NCBI GenBank assembly: GCA_017398245.1
Contig: JAFQGN010000124.1
Coordinates: forward strand, 1 to 10,126
Length of the DNA: 10,126 nt
Direction of reading: 5' to 3'
From: Clostridia bacterium
GTDB lineage: Bacteria > Bacillota_A > Clostridia > Christensenellales > Aristaeellaceae
A program made the position numbers and the translations under genes. Positions within the stretch are counted from its first letter, which is position 1, and every line of letters begins with the position of its first letter. The notes beneath the pieces are model-generated. The model worked only from the letters and a program-made list of their open reading frames with translations. It was not told the origin of the DNA and made no database searches. Below are positions 1 through 7,273 of the stretch, in pieces.

Positions 1-1301
1 AAGCGGGCGAAGTCGGTTTGACTGGCGAAGAACCGACCGGATCCGGCGCCGAAGAAGAAACCGATGGCGAGAGTGTAACGGGCACCGAACCGGAAAACTC
101 GAGCGGCGAAGGCGAGCTTCTTACCGAAGAAACGACCGGTGAGGCCGCTTCCACGGAAGCCGAGCAGAATGAGACCATCGCCGAAGAACAAGCTGATCTG
201 AGCGGCGAAGAAGGACAGGTCATCGCGGACGCCTCCACCGAGACCGAGCAGGCCGATCCTGTCTCCGACGAGGTCGTTCCCACCGAGGCTCCCGTCGTCA
301 CTGCTCCGCCCACGAAAGAGCCTGAGCTCATTTCCACGGCTCGCACGGCGACGATCACTATTTCCGCCGCGGGCGACTGCACTTTGGGCGGCGACGCTGT
401 CAACGGCGGCCTGAGGCGCTTTGAGAAGGTGTTTGACGAGTACGGCGAGGAATATTTCCTGCAGAACGTCAAGGCTATCTTTGAGGGCGACGATCTGACC
501 ATCGTGAACCTGGAAGGCGCGCTGACCGGCGAGACTGCCCGCAAGGACAAGCAGTTCTCCTTCAAGGGCGACCCGCGCTTTGGCAAGATCCTCTCCTCCT
601 CCAGCGTGGAAGTCGTCTCCATCGACAACAACCACAGTCAGGACTACTACTCTCAGGGCCTGGCCGACACGAAAAAGACGCTGGATTACCTTGGCATCGG
701 CTATGCCGGCCTCGGTTCCGTGTACACCACCATGATCGACGGCATCAACGTGGGCTGCCTGAGTTACCGCGTTTGGGACATGGACGTTGACACCATGGCC
801 GCCGAGATCAAGGCGCTCAAGGAAGAGTGCGAGCTGGTCATCGTCTCCATCCACTGGGGCGAGGAGAAGGTCGGCAAGGCAAATGCCACGCAGATCAAGC
901 TCGGCCACGCGGCTGTGGACGCCGGCGCAGACCTGGTGCTGGGCCATCATCCGCATGTCGTGGGTTCCATCGAAGTGTACAACGGCAAGTACATCGTGTA
1001 CAGCCTTGGCAATTTCTGCTTCGGCGGCAATGGCAACCCGGCAGACAAGGATACCTTCATCTTCCAGCAGACCTTCACCCTGACCGAGGGCGAGATTGCC
1101 GAAAGCGAGATCAAGATCATCCCCTGCTCCGTCTCCTCTGCGGACGACACCAACAATTATCAGCCTACTCCCCTGCCCTATCATGAGGGCGGCAAGGATA
1201 TCATGAAGCGGATCATCAAACTCTCCCAGCAGTTTGAATCCGTTCCGGATTGGGAAGCGATTCTGGCCGATATGGAAGCCGAAGCAGTCGAGAACAAATA
1301 A
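1..1301 (+). CDS. CapA family (PGA_cap) metallophosphatase-like protein, 5' truncated
   Basis: The frame is open from the left window edge, so the true start and any signal peptide lie upstream; the TTG at 18 has no ribosome site and is probably internal. Counting from that TTG, residues 1-85 are a Glu/Thr/Gly-rich, very acidic low-complexity stretch, residues 86-104 a Pro/Thr linker, and about 110-370 a CapA (PGA_cap) domain. Family motifs visible are AAGDCTLGGD (117-126), NLEGALTG (164-171), NNHSQDY (204-210), SIHWGEE (277-283), LGHHPHVVG (308-316) and YSLGNFCFGG (328-337). The His, Asp and Asn residues in these motifs are the usual metal-site positions of this calcineurin-like fold. CapA proteins take part in making or anchoring poly-gamma-glutamate, but many homologues outside cap operons have no assigned substrate, and no capB or capC is seen here. 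By inference it is exported, with the acidic stretch spacing the domain from the membrane. The family call is firm; the substrate is unknown. Confidence 0.9.
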   Translation, partial: AGEVGLTGEEPTGSGAEEETDGESVTGTEPENSSGEGELLTEETTGEAASTEAEQNETIAEEQADLSGEEGQVIADASTETEQADPVSDEVVPTEAPVVTAPPTKEPELISTARTATITISAAGDCTLGGDAVNGGLRRFEKVFDEYGEEYFLQNVKAIFEGDDLTIVNLEGALTGETARKDKQFSFKGDPRFGKILSSSSVEVVSIDNNHSQDYYSQGLADTKKTLDYLGIGYAGLGSVYTTMIDGINVGCLSYRVWDMDVDTMAAEIKALKEECELVIVSIHWGEEKVGKANATQIKLGHAAVDAGADLVLGHHPHVVGSIEVYNGKYIVYSLGNFCFGGNGNPADKDTFIFQQTFTLTEGEIAESEIKIIPCSVSSADDTNNYQPTPLPYHEGGKDIMKRIIKLSQQFESVPDWEAILADMEAEAVENK

Positions 1302-1369
1302 TCCCCTTCGTTTCCCCAACGCGCCGACTGGTATCACAGCATAAGACCGAATTGGCGCAACCCCATACG

Positions 1370-1411
1370 CAAAACAGGAAGGCACGCGCGGCCTTCCTGT
1401 TTTGTTTTCTT
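1370..1411 (+). terminator. Rho-independent terminator after the CapA-type gene
   Basis: A perfect 14-bp stem (1370-1383 pairing with 1391-1404) encloses a 7-base loop and is followed by TTTTCTT. It lies about 70 bases after the stop codon of the CapA-type gene and should end that transcript. The A-rich left edge could also give weak termination on the minus strand, but no minus-strand gene is nearby. Confidence 0.88.
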
Positions 1412-1469
1412 AAGCAGCAGATACGATGTTTAAAGATAGGAAAATAACCTTTACACCGGGCCAATCCTG

Positions 1470-1501
1470 TTTACTCTTTTTTGAAAATATGATAGTATAC
1501 T
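1470..1501 (+). promoter_or_regulatory. Possible promoter of the MATE gene
   Basis: A good -10 box, TATACT at 1496-1501, lies in an AT-rich patch between the upstream terminator and the MATE start. The best -35 candidate, TTTACT at 1470-1475, is 20 bases away, longer than the ideal 17. TATGAT at 1488-1493 is an alternative -10. A promoter is expected here because the MATE gene follows a strong terminator, but the exact boxes are uncertain. Confidence 0.4.
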
Positions 1502-1551
1502 AACAATGTCATTTTCATGGCATAGTTCAAGCGAAACGGAGTGGATCGACT

Positions 1552-2934
1552 ATGCAGACGGCGCCCGCTGCCGACAAAAAGCAAAGCTTCTACAAGACAC
1601 TGATGGTCATTGTCTTCCCCATGATCCTTCAGAACCTGATGAATTCTGCCGTGAGCGCGTGCGATACGCTCATGCTCGGCTTTGTCGGCCAGAGCGAGCT
1701 GTCCGCCTCCTCTCTGGCGGGCAACGTGCAGTTCATCGGAAACATGTTCTTTTATGGCATCTGCTCCGGCTCGAGCGTGCTGATCGCACAGTATTGGGGC
1801 CGCAAGGACACCGACACCATCGAGCGCACCATCGGCATCGCTCTGCGCTTCACGATCATCGTCGGCCTGATCTTCAGCCTTGCTGCGCTGTGCTTCCCGA
1901 CCGCCGTCATGCGCATTTACACCACCGATGAAAATCTGATCGCTCTGGGCGCGAAGTATCTGCGCATCGTGGGCTTTGGCTATCTGCTCAACTCCTTCAC
2001 GCAGATCTACATCAGCTCTCAGCGCGCGATGGAGCGCGTCATGTTCGGCACGGTGGTCAACCTGATCGCCATGTTCGCCAATCTGATCCTCAACGCCTGC
2101 TTCATCTTCGGTTGGGGCCCGTTCCCGGCGCTGGGCATCGTCGGCGTCGCCATCGCAACGCTTATTACCCAGATGATCTCCTTCGGCATCGCAGTCTTCG
2201 ATTCCCAGAAGAAAGAGCGCACCGCCACCGTGCGCATCAAGTACATCTTCCAGCAGAAGAAAGAGCTTTTCCGCGATTTTGTCAAGTACACTCTGCCTGC
2301 TCTGGGCAACGATTTCTCCTGGGGCCTCGGCTTCAGCTGCTATACTGTGTTCCTCGGCCGTCTTGGTGAAGACATGGTCGCCGCGAACGCCTATGCGGGC
2401 ACCGTGCGTTCCCTGAGCACCGTCGTCTGCTTCGCTCTGGCCAACGCCTCCGCCATCATCATGGGCAAGACGCTCGGCTCCGGCGATCTGGAAGAAGGCC
2501 GCAAGCAGGGCTCCCGCTTCCTGTGGCTTTCTATTATCTCCGGCTGCGTCGCAGGCCTGGCCATTCTCGCGGTCCGCTCCTTCGTGGTGGACAGCGTCAA
2601 CCTGAGCGAAACCGCCATGCAGTACCTGAGCTTTATGCTGATCGTCTCCTCTGTGAACGTTATAGGCCAGTCTGTCAACACTATGACCATGGCCGGCATC
2701 TTCCGCGCAGGCGGCGATACGAAGTATGGCTTTATCTGCGACACCTGCGTGATGTGGATCTACGGCGTTGCCTTCGGCGGCGTGCTGTGCTCCTTCATTC
2801 TCAAGCTGCCGCCCCTGTGGATCTACTTCATCCTCTTCATGGACGAAGCATGGAAGATGATCCCCAACTTCATCCGCTATTCGCAGAAGAAGTGGGTCAA
2901 CAATATTACGCGCGATCTGGCCTCGCTTGAATAA
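1552..2934 (+). CDS. MATE family multidrug/cation efflux transporter
   Basis: This is a 460-residue integral membrane protein of normal MATE length (usually about 440-480) with two repeated MatE halves, roughly residues 14-215 and 240-445, and about twelve hydrophobic segments. Family hallmarks are the first helix followed by DTLMLGFVGQSELSA (38-52), the GSSVLIAQYWGRKD stretch (73-86) at the end of helix 2, FTQIYISSQRAMER (149-162), and the second-half GIFRAGGDTKYG (382-393). MATE pumps expel drugs or metabolites in exchange for Na+ or H+; substrate and coupling ion cannot be read from the sequence. The ATG is preceded by a GGAG about 10 bases upstream, a modest ribosome site. It sits between two terminators and is probably monocistronic. 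No regulator gene lies beside it. The second half has few charged residues inside its helices, as expected for a functional carrier, and no frameshift is seen. Confidence 0.93.
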   Translation: MQTAPAADKKQSFYKTLMVIVFPMILQNLMNSAVSACDTLMLGFVGQSELSASSLAGNVQFIGNMFFYGICSGSSVLIAQYWGRKDTDTIERTIGIALRFTIIVGLIFSLAALCFPTAVMRIYTTDENLIALGAKYLRIVGFGYLLNSFTQIYISSQRAMERVMFGTVVNLIAMFANLILNACFIFGWGPFPALGIVGVAIATLITQMISFGIAVFDSQKKERTATVRIKYIFQQKKELFRDFVKYTLPALGNDFSWGLGFSCYTVFLGRLGEDMVAANAYAGTVRSLSTVVCFALANASAIIMGKTLGSGDLEEGRKQGSRFLWLSIISGCVAGLAILAVRSFVVDSVNLSETAMQYLSFMLIVSSVNVIGQSVNTMTMAGIFRAGGDTKYGFICDTCVMWIYGVAFGGVLCSFILKLPPLWIYFILFMDEAWKMIPNFIRYSQKKWVNNITRDLASLE

Positions 2935-2961
2935 ACGCCTGTTAGCAGTATAAAACGCTAT

Positions 2962-3009
2962 AAATCAGCCTCTCCGGATATTGACTTTCGGAGAGGCTGA
3001 TTTTATAAT
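2962..3009 (+). terminator. Rho-independent terminator after the MATE gene
   Basis: A perfect 15-bp stem (2962-2976 with 2989-3003) has a 12-base loop and is followed by T, ATAATAAT. The U tract is the 3' edge of the stem plus one base, so termination strength may be moderate. It begins 28 bases after the MATE stop codon. The loop and the 3' flank also carry the boxes of the next gene's promoter. Confidence 0.8.
2981..3009 (+). promoter_or_regulatory. Near-consensus sigma-A/sigma-70 promoter of the GH2 gene
   Basis: TTGACT at 2981-2986 (5 of 6 matches to the -35 consensus) and a perfect TATAAT at 3004-3009 are separated by exactly 17 bases. The predicted start of transcription is about 3016, giving a leader of about 45 bases before the GH2 start. 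The -35 box lies in the loop of the MATE terminator, the spacer is almost entirely its 3' arm, and the -10 box begins immediately after the stem. This is the strongest promoter in the window. Confidence 0.75.
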
Positions 3010-3060
3010 AATACTTAGGCGGCATACGATTACGCGCCTGCGAAAGGAGATTCTGACCAA

Positions 3061-5478
3061 ATGAAACGAATTCCCTTTAATTTTGACTGGATCCGCACCG
3101 ATGGCCGCGCCCGCTTTTTCAATATGGGCGGCCCCGCCAAGCCGGTAAACCTGCCGGACGACTTCTGTATCGATAAAGAACGCGACCCGAAAACTCCGGG
3201 CGGCGCATCCGTCGGCTTTATTCCCGGCGGCGAAGCAACTTATAAAAAGGATTTCAACACGCCCGACGAATGGGCCGGCAAGACGGTTCTTCTGAACGTG
3301 GACGGCGCCTATATGAACGCTGAGGTCTCGCTCAACAACAACCTGCTGTTCCACCACCCCTACGGCTACACCGCATTTAATGTGGATCTGACCAAGTGGC
3401 TGCGCAAGGGCGATCTGGTGAACCACCTGTCCATCGTGGTCTCCTCTATCCAGCCCAATTCCCGCTGGTACTCCGGCGGCGGCCTGTATCGCGATGTCTC
3501 CCTGTACATCGGCAATGCCGTGCGCATCGCGCCGTGGGAGCTGTTTGTGACCACGCCTGAAGTTTCCACTGAAAAGGCCACCGTGCACGTACAGGCCAAT
3601 GTGACCAATGACGGCCCGGAATGCACCGCCGATATCGAACTGACTGTAAAGGGCAAGTGCGGCTGCGTGGCGGCCAGCGGCGTCGTCACCGTGAAACTCG
3701 CGGCCGAGGGCGATACCGCCATCGAGGCCGATCTCGTAGTCGAAAACCCGAAGCTCTGGGACGTGGACGACCCGAAGCTGTACGACCTGACTGCCACCAC
3801 CAAAGTCGGCGGCGAAGAGATGGACGTGTACGAGACCGAGTTCGGCATCCGCAAGATCGAGATCGATTTTGACAACGGTTTCCGCCTCAACGGTAAGCCC
3901 ATGAAGCTGCGCGGCGGCTGCATCCACCACGATAACACCCTGCTGGGCTCCCGCGCCTATCCGCGCGCCGAGGAGCGCAAGATCCAGATTTTGAAGGACG
4001 CGGGTTACAACGCCATCCGCTGCGCGCACAACCCGCCCTCCACCGCCATGCTGGAAGTGTGCGACCGTCTTGGCATGCTGGTGCTGGACGAATCCTTCGA
4101 TATGTGGAACATGCCCAAGAACGCGCTGGACTACCACCTCTACTTCAAGAGCTGGTGGCAGTTTGATACCGCCTCCATGGTCAAGCGTGACCGCAACCAC
4201 CCCTGCGTGTACTGCTGGAGCGTCGGCAACGAAATTCCGGAAATGACCGGCAAGTCCGAAGGCCCGATGTGGGCCAAGCTGCAGGCCGATTACGTCCGTT
4301 CTCTCGACCCGACCCGCCCGGTCACCATGGCTATCAACGGCATGACCGATATCCCGCCGGAGAAAGAGGGCAAGGAACAGCATCCCTTCGGTGGCGACAG
4401 GCGCAAGAGGATGATGGACAACGGCCATCCGAGCGACGGCCATGTCAACGGCGAAGACCGCTGGGGCCAGCAGACCGCCGCGGGCATCGAGGCGCTGGAT
4501 ATCGTGGGCTATAACTACCTGTGGGCCCGCTATGCGGACGACCGCGTCAAGTTCCCGGGCCGCGTGATCCACGCCACCGAGACCCATTCCTACACCATTT
4601 ATGACTACTGGAAGGCTGTTGAAGCCAATTCCAACGTCATCGGCGATTTCATCTGGACCGCTTACGACAACCTGGGCGAAGCCGGCGCAGGCCGCGTCAT
4701 CTGGGACCTGAACGAGCCGCTGACCGGTCTGATCGGCCAGTATCCGTGGCTGAGCTGCTATCAGGGCGATATGGATCTGGACGGCAACCGCCGCCCGCAG
4801 AGCTACTATCGCAAGATCCTGTGGGGCCTTGATAACGGCATCCACCTCTTCACCACCGATCCGGATCACACCGGCGTGCCCTATTACGGCATGGGCTGGC
4901 ACTGGGCCGACGTGAAGAAGACCTGGACCTTCCCGGCGAAGGATATCGGCCGCCCGGTGCAGTTGGAAGCCTACGCCGATTGCGATGAGGTTGATTTCTA
5001 CGTCAACGGCGAAAAGAAGGGCACTTCTAAGGTCGAAAAGCTCAAGGCGTTCCTGACCGTGGATTACGCCCCCGGCACCGTTGAGGCCGTCGCCATCAAG
5101 GACGGCAAAGAAGTTGCCCGCACCGCTCTTACCACCACCGGAAAAGCTGTGAAGGTCGTTCTGAAGGCTGACAGGCCTGTCATCAACGCCGACGGCATGG
5201 ATCTGTGCTTCGTGCGCGCCGAGCTGCAGGATGAAAACGGCGCCATGGTCATGGGCACTCCGGTCGAACTGAACGCCTCCGTTTCCGGCAAGGGCACGCT
5301 GGCGGGCTTCGGTTCCGGCAACCCGAAGACCACCGAATCCTACGGCACCGGCAGGCGCGTCACCTTTGACGGCTCCGCGCTGATCGCCGTACGCTCCGAG
5401 CGCGAAGCCGGCGCGATCGAAATTGCCGTGACCGCTCCGGGCTTCCCGGCTGCTACCCTCGCCATCGAATCCAAGTAA
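3061..5478 (+). CDS. Glycoside hydrolase family 2 beta-galactosidase-like enzyme
   Basis: The 805-residue protein has the GH2 order: sugar-binding jelly roll (about 1-150, with RWYSGGGLYRDV at 135-146), immunoglobulin-like domain (about 155-262), TIM barrel (about 265-590), then C-terminal beta domains like DUF4982 (about 625-690) and GH2 domain 5 (about 697-803). The general acid/base is very likely Glu391 in SVGNE (387-391) and the nucleophile Glu507 in HATETHS (504-510). GH2 enzymes are retaining exo-glycosidases. Beta-galactosidase is the best guess, but beta-glucuronidase- or mannosidase-like specificity cannot be excluded. There is no signal peptide, so it should act in the cytoplasm on imported sugars. 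The ATG is preceded by AAAGGAG at 3043-3049. It has its own promoter. Residues about 431-470 form a charged, Gly- and His-rich segment between barrel strands that may be a family-specific insertion. The codons TTA, CTA and TCA appear to be absent from the whole gene. Confidence 0.93.
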   Translation: MKRIPFNFDWIRTDGRARFFNMGGPAKPVNLPDDFCIDKERDPKTPGGASVGFIPGGEATYKKDFNTPDEWAGKTVLLNVDGAYMNAEVSLNNNLLFHHPYGYTAFNVDLTKWLRKGDLVNHLSIVVSSIQPNSRWYSGGGLYRDVSLYIGNAVRIAPWELFVTTPEVSTEKATVHVQANVTNDGPECTADIELTVKGKCGCVAASGVVTVKLAAEGDTAIEADLVVENPKLWDVDDPKLYDLTATTKVGGEEMDVYETEFGIRKIEIDFDNGFRLNGKPMKLRGGCIHHDNTLLGSRAYPRAEERKIQILKDAGYNAIRCAHNPPSTAMLEVCDRLGMLVLDESFDMWNMPKNALDYHLYFKSWWQFDTASMVKRDRNHPCVYCWSVGNEIPEMTGKSEGPMWAKLQADYVRSLDPTRPVTMAINGMTDIPPEKEGKEQHPFGGDRRKRMMDNGHPSDGHVNGEDRWGQQTAAGIEALDIVGYNYLWARYADDRVKFPGRVIHATETHSYTIYDYWKAVEANSNVIGDFIWTAYDNLGEAGAGRVIWDLNEPLTGLIGQYPWLSCYQGDMDLDGNRRPQSYYRKILWGLDNGIHLFTTDPDHTGVPYYGMGWHWADVKKTWTFPAKDIGRPVQLEAYADCDEVDFYVNGEKKGTSKVEKLKAFLTVDYAPGTVEAVAIKDGKEVARTALTTTGKAVKVVLKADRPVINADGMDLCFVRAELQDENGAMVMGTPVELNASVSGKGTLAGFGSGNPKTTESYGTGRRVTFDGSALIAVRSEREAGAIEIAVTAPGFPAATLAIESK

Positions 5479-5489
5479 ACCACAAATAT

Positions 5490-5530
5490 ATGCCCCGGGG
5501 CCTTTTGCGACTCCGGGGCATGTTGATTTG
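5490..5530 (+). terminator. GC-rich hairpin between the GH2 and tautomerase genes, weak terminator or attenuator
   Basis: A 9-bp GC-rich stem (5490-5498 with 5513-5521) has a 14-base loop and is followed by GTTGATTTG, which is only partly U-rich. It starts 12 bases after the GH2 stop. No clear promoter is visible between it and the next gene, so partial readthrough into the tautomerase gene is the simplest reading. Such a hairpin could also set mRNA stability or the ratio of the two products. Confidence 0.55.
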
Positions 5531-5549
5531 AGCAAAAGGAGGACTCTCC

Positions 5550-5888
5550 ATGCCGTATGTCCATCTGAACGTTGCGCGCAAGCTGACCGAAGAGCAGATC
5601 CAGAAAACGCGCGAAACGATCGCGTCTTTCATGCCCATTATCCCGGGCAAGACGCGCGAGAACACCATGATCCACATCGAGGAAAGCTGCCATATCTTCA
5701 AGGGCGATTCCGACGAATGCATGTTCCTTGAAGCGCGCCTGTATAAGCCCGCGCCGCTGGAGAACAAGACCGAGTTCGTGCAGAAGGTCACCGCCGCGCT
5801 GTGCGAGCTGTTCGATATCGCGCCGGAAAGGCTGTATATCAACATCATCGAAATGAACGAATGGGGTTCCGGCGGCCGCTATTTCTGA
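5550..5888 (+). CDS. MIF-like tautomerase-superfamily protein
   Basis: This 112-residue protein begins Met-Pro; in the tautomerase superfamily Pro becomes the catalytic N-terminal residue after Met removal. Its length matches single-chain macrophage migration inhibitory factor (MIF) homologues of about 115 residues, and not the short 60-residue 4-oxalocrotonate type. From memory of the MIF sequence, several features align: PGK (32-34) with the active-site Lys32 region, the strand NTMIHIEES (38-46), Cys57, the helix FVQKVTAALCELF (77-89), and APERLYINIIEMN (91-103) with the conserved Tyr-Ile-Asn. MIF-type proteins tautomerise phenylpyruvate and hydroxyphenylpyruvate in vitro; the physiological role in bacteria is mostly unknown. 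The ATG has a strong AAAGGAGG at 5535-5542. It lies 71 bases after the GH2 gene on the same strand and is probably expressed partly by readthrough. It is predicted to be cytoplasmic and trimeric by family analogy. Confidence 0.82.
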   Translation: MPYVHLNVARKLTEEQIQKTRETIASFMPIIPGKTRENTMIHIEESCHIFKGDSDECMFLEARLYKPAPLENKTEFVQKVTAALCELFDIAPERLYINIIEMNEWGSGGRYF

Positions 5889-5900
5889 TCTCTCCATACG

Positions 5901-5941
5901 AAAAAAATCCCCCCTCTCCTTCCAGAGAGAGGGGATTTTTG
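5901..5941. terminator. Bidirectional terminator between convergent genes
   Basis: The sequence runs from seven A residues and a C-rich arm to a G-rich arm and five T residues. The stem pairs 5911-5918 with 5927-5934, then after a 2-base CC bulge continues as A/T pairs 5903-5908 with 5935-5940. A U-rich tail is present for both directions: T5 on the plus strand for the tautomerase transcript and T7 on the minus strand for the fucosidase transcript. The fucosidase stop codon is only about 13 bases away. Confidence 0.85.
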
Positions 5942-5953
5942 TATATCACCGTT

Positions 5954-7267
5954 TTATTTCAGGAACAGCTCGATGACCGGCACCAGCACGTTCGGCTTCA
6001 CCGGCGGCAATTTCAGGATCAGCAGACCGTCCTTTTCCGCCGTGCCCTCGCTGAAGTGATCCACCTTGCCTTCTTCCATCAGGATCTCGGAAGCATCGTG
6101 CAGGAACTGCGCGTAATCCACCTTACCGGCCATGTTTTCCAGATACAGATGACCGAACGGATACGCAAAAATATGCACATACAGGCGCTTTCCATCCTCC
6201 GATTGCGTCAGTCGGCAATCGACCGGTGCCTTGAACTCCGGCTCCGCCATGGTGCAGCCGTAAATAGAGCGCGCGTTGCCGTGCATCCAATCGGCGTACA
6301 CCTGCAGCGCGTCCTTCGCCCTCTGGTCAAATTCGCCGCGCGCTGTGGGGCCCACGTTCATCAGCAGGTTTCCGCCCAGCGCAACCGTGTTCACCAGCAT
6401 GCGGATGAGCATTTCCGGGCTCTTCCAGGTGCTCTCATCGCGAAAATAGCCCCAGGAGCCGGAGAACGTCTGGCAGGCTTCCCACGTTACGAGCTCGCCC
6501 GTCTCCTTGTGGCGGATCCATTCCATCGGCTGGTACTGCTCCGGCGTCCACAGATCCTGCTCCATGTCCGCGCGGTTATCGATGATGATGCCCGGCTGCA
6601 GGCTGCGCGCCAGCGCGATCAGCTTTTCGGATTCCCAATCCTCCTTGCCCTTGCCCTTCATCCATTCCTTGTCTTCGGGCGAGGCTCCGGGATAGGAGAA
6701 ATCGAACCAGAGAATGTCGATCTTTCCGTAGTTCGTCAAAAGCTCGGTCACCTGATCGCGCATGTACTGGGCGTACTTCTTCATATCGCGATTCTTGGAA
6801 AGCTCGCAGGCGTTCTCATCATCGCGGCGCGGGTGCAGGCGATCGATGGGGAATTCCGGATGATGCCAGTCGATCAGCGAATAATAGAAGCCGACCTTCA
6901 GCCCCTCTGCGCGGAACGCCTCGACATATTCCTTGACGAGATCGCGCCCGGCGGGAGTGTTGGTGCACTTATAGTCGGTATACGCGCTGTCGAACATACA
7001 GAAGCCTTCGTGGTGCTTGCTGGTCAGCACGGCATATTTCATACCGGCCTTCTTGGCCATCTTTGCCCATTCCCGCGCATCGTACAAGTCCGGATCGAAA
7101 TATTTGAAATACTTGTCGTATTTTTCCTCGCTGATCTTCTCCCAGGTCTTGATCCACTCGTGCCTTGCGGGCATAGCGTACAGCCCCCAATGGATAAACA
7201 TGCCGAATCGGTCCATGCGGAACCATTCAGTGTTTCCGGGCGTTTTCCTCGTGACATAGCTGGACAT
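5954..7267 (-). CDS. GH29 alpha-L-fucosidase
   Basis: The protein is 437 residues when started at the ATG whose first base is 7267; this start is chosen because AGGAGGG sits 6 bases upstream and because the family motifs begin right after it. The frame stays open further upstream, but that extension lacks a ribosome site. GH29 motifs are FGMFIHWGLYAMPA (21-34), LTSKHHEGFCMFDS (81-94), GFYYSLIDWHHP (126-137), ILWFDFSYPG (185-194) with Asp189 as the predicted nucleophile, TWEACQTFSGSWGY (261-274) with Glu263 as a possible acid/base, and NLLMNVGPTARGEFD (300-314). A beta-rich C-terminal domain covers about 345-437. GH29 enzymes hydrolyse alpha-L-fucosides with retention, from host glycans or plant oligosaccharides. 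There is no signal peptide, so a cytoplasmic role is inferred. It is convergent with the tautomerase gene and divergent from the U32 pair, and is likely monocistronic. Confidence 0.93.
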   Translation of the reverse strand: MSSYVTRKTPGNTEWFRMDRFGMFIHWGLYAMPARHEWIKTWEKISEEKYDKYFKYFDPDLYDAREWAKMAKKAGMKYAVLTSKHHEGFCMFDSAYTDYKCTNTPAGRDLVKEYVEAFRAEGLKVGFYYSLIDWHHPEFPIDRLHPRRDDENACELSKNRDMKKYAQYMRDQVTELLTNYGKIDILWFDFSYPGASPEDKEWMKGKGKEDWESEKLIALARSLQPGIIIDNRADMEQDLWTPEQYQPMEWIRHKETGELVTWEACQTFSGSWGYFRDESTWKSPEMLIRMLVNTVALGGNLLMNVGPTARGEFDQRAKDALQVYADWMHGNARSIYGCTMAEPEFKAPVDCRLTQSEDGKRLYVHIFAYPFGHLYLENMAGKVDYAQFLHDASEILMEEGKVDHFSEGTAEKDGLLILKLPPVKPNVLVPVIELFLK

Positions 7268-7273
7268 ATTTTT

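Noticed and set aside
18..20. TTG at position 18 as the start of the CapA-type gene
   Set aside because: The frame is open to the window edge in the same acidic composition and no ribosome site is visible, so the start is upstream.
1506..1931. Plus-strand open frame of 141 codons overlapping the MATE start
   Set aside because: It is in a different frame from the clear MATE protein and its Arg/His-rich composition is typical of a frame-shifted shadow.
3017..3039. Possible leader riboswitch before the GH2 gene
   Set aside because: Only a 5-bp AGGCG/CGCCT pairing is visible in a leader of about 45 bases, too short for any known riboswitch.
2965..5535. 856-codon minus-strand open frame opposite the GH2 gene
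   Set aside because: It is in codon register with a clear GH2 gene, has Gly/Ala/Val/His-rich non-family sequence, and is explained by the absence of TTA, CTA and TCA codons in the sense gene.
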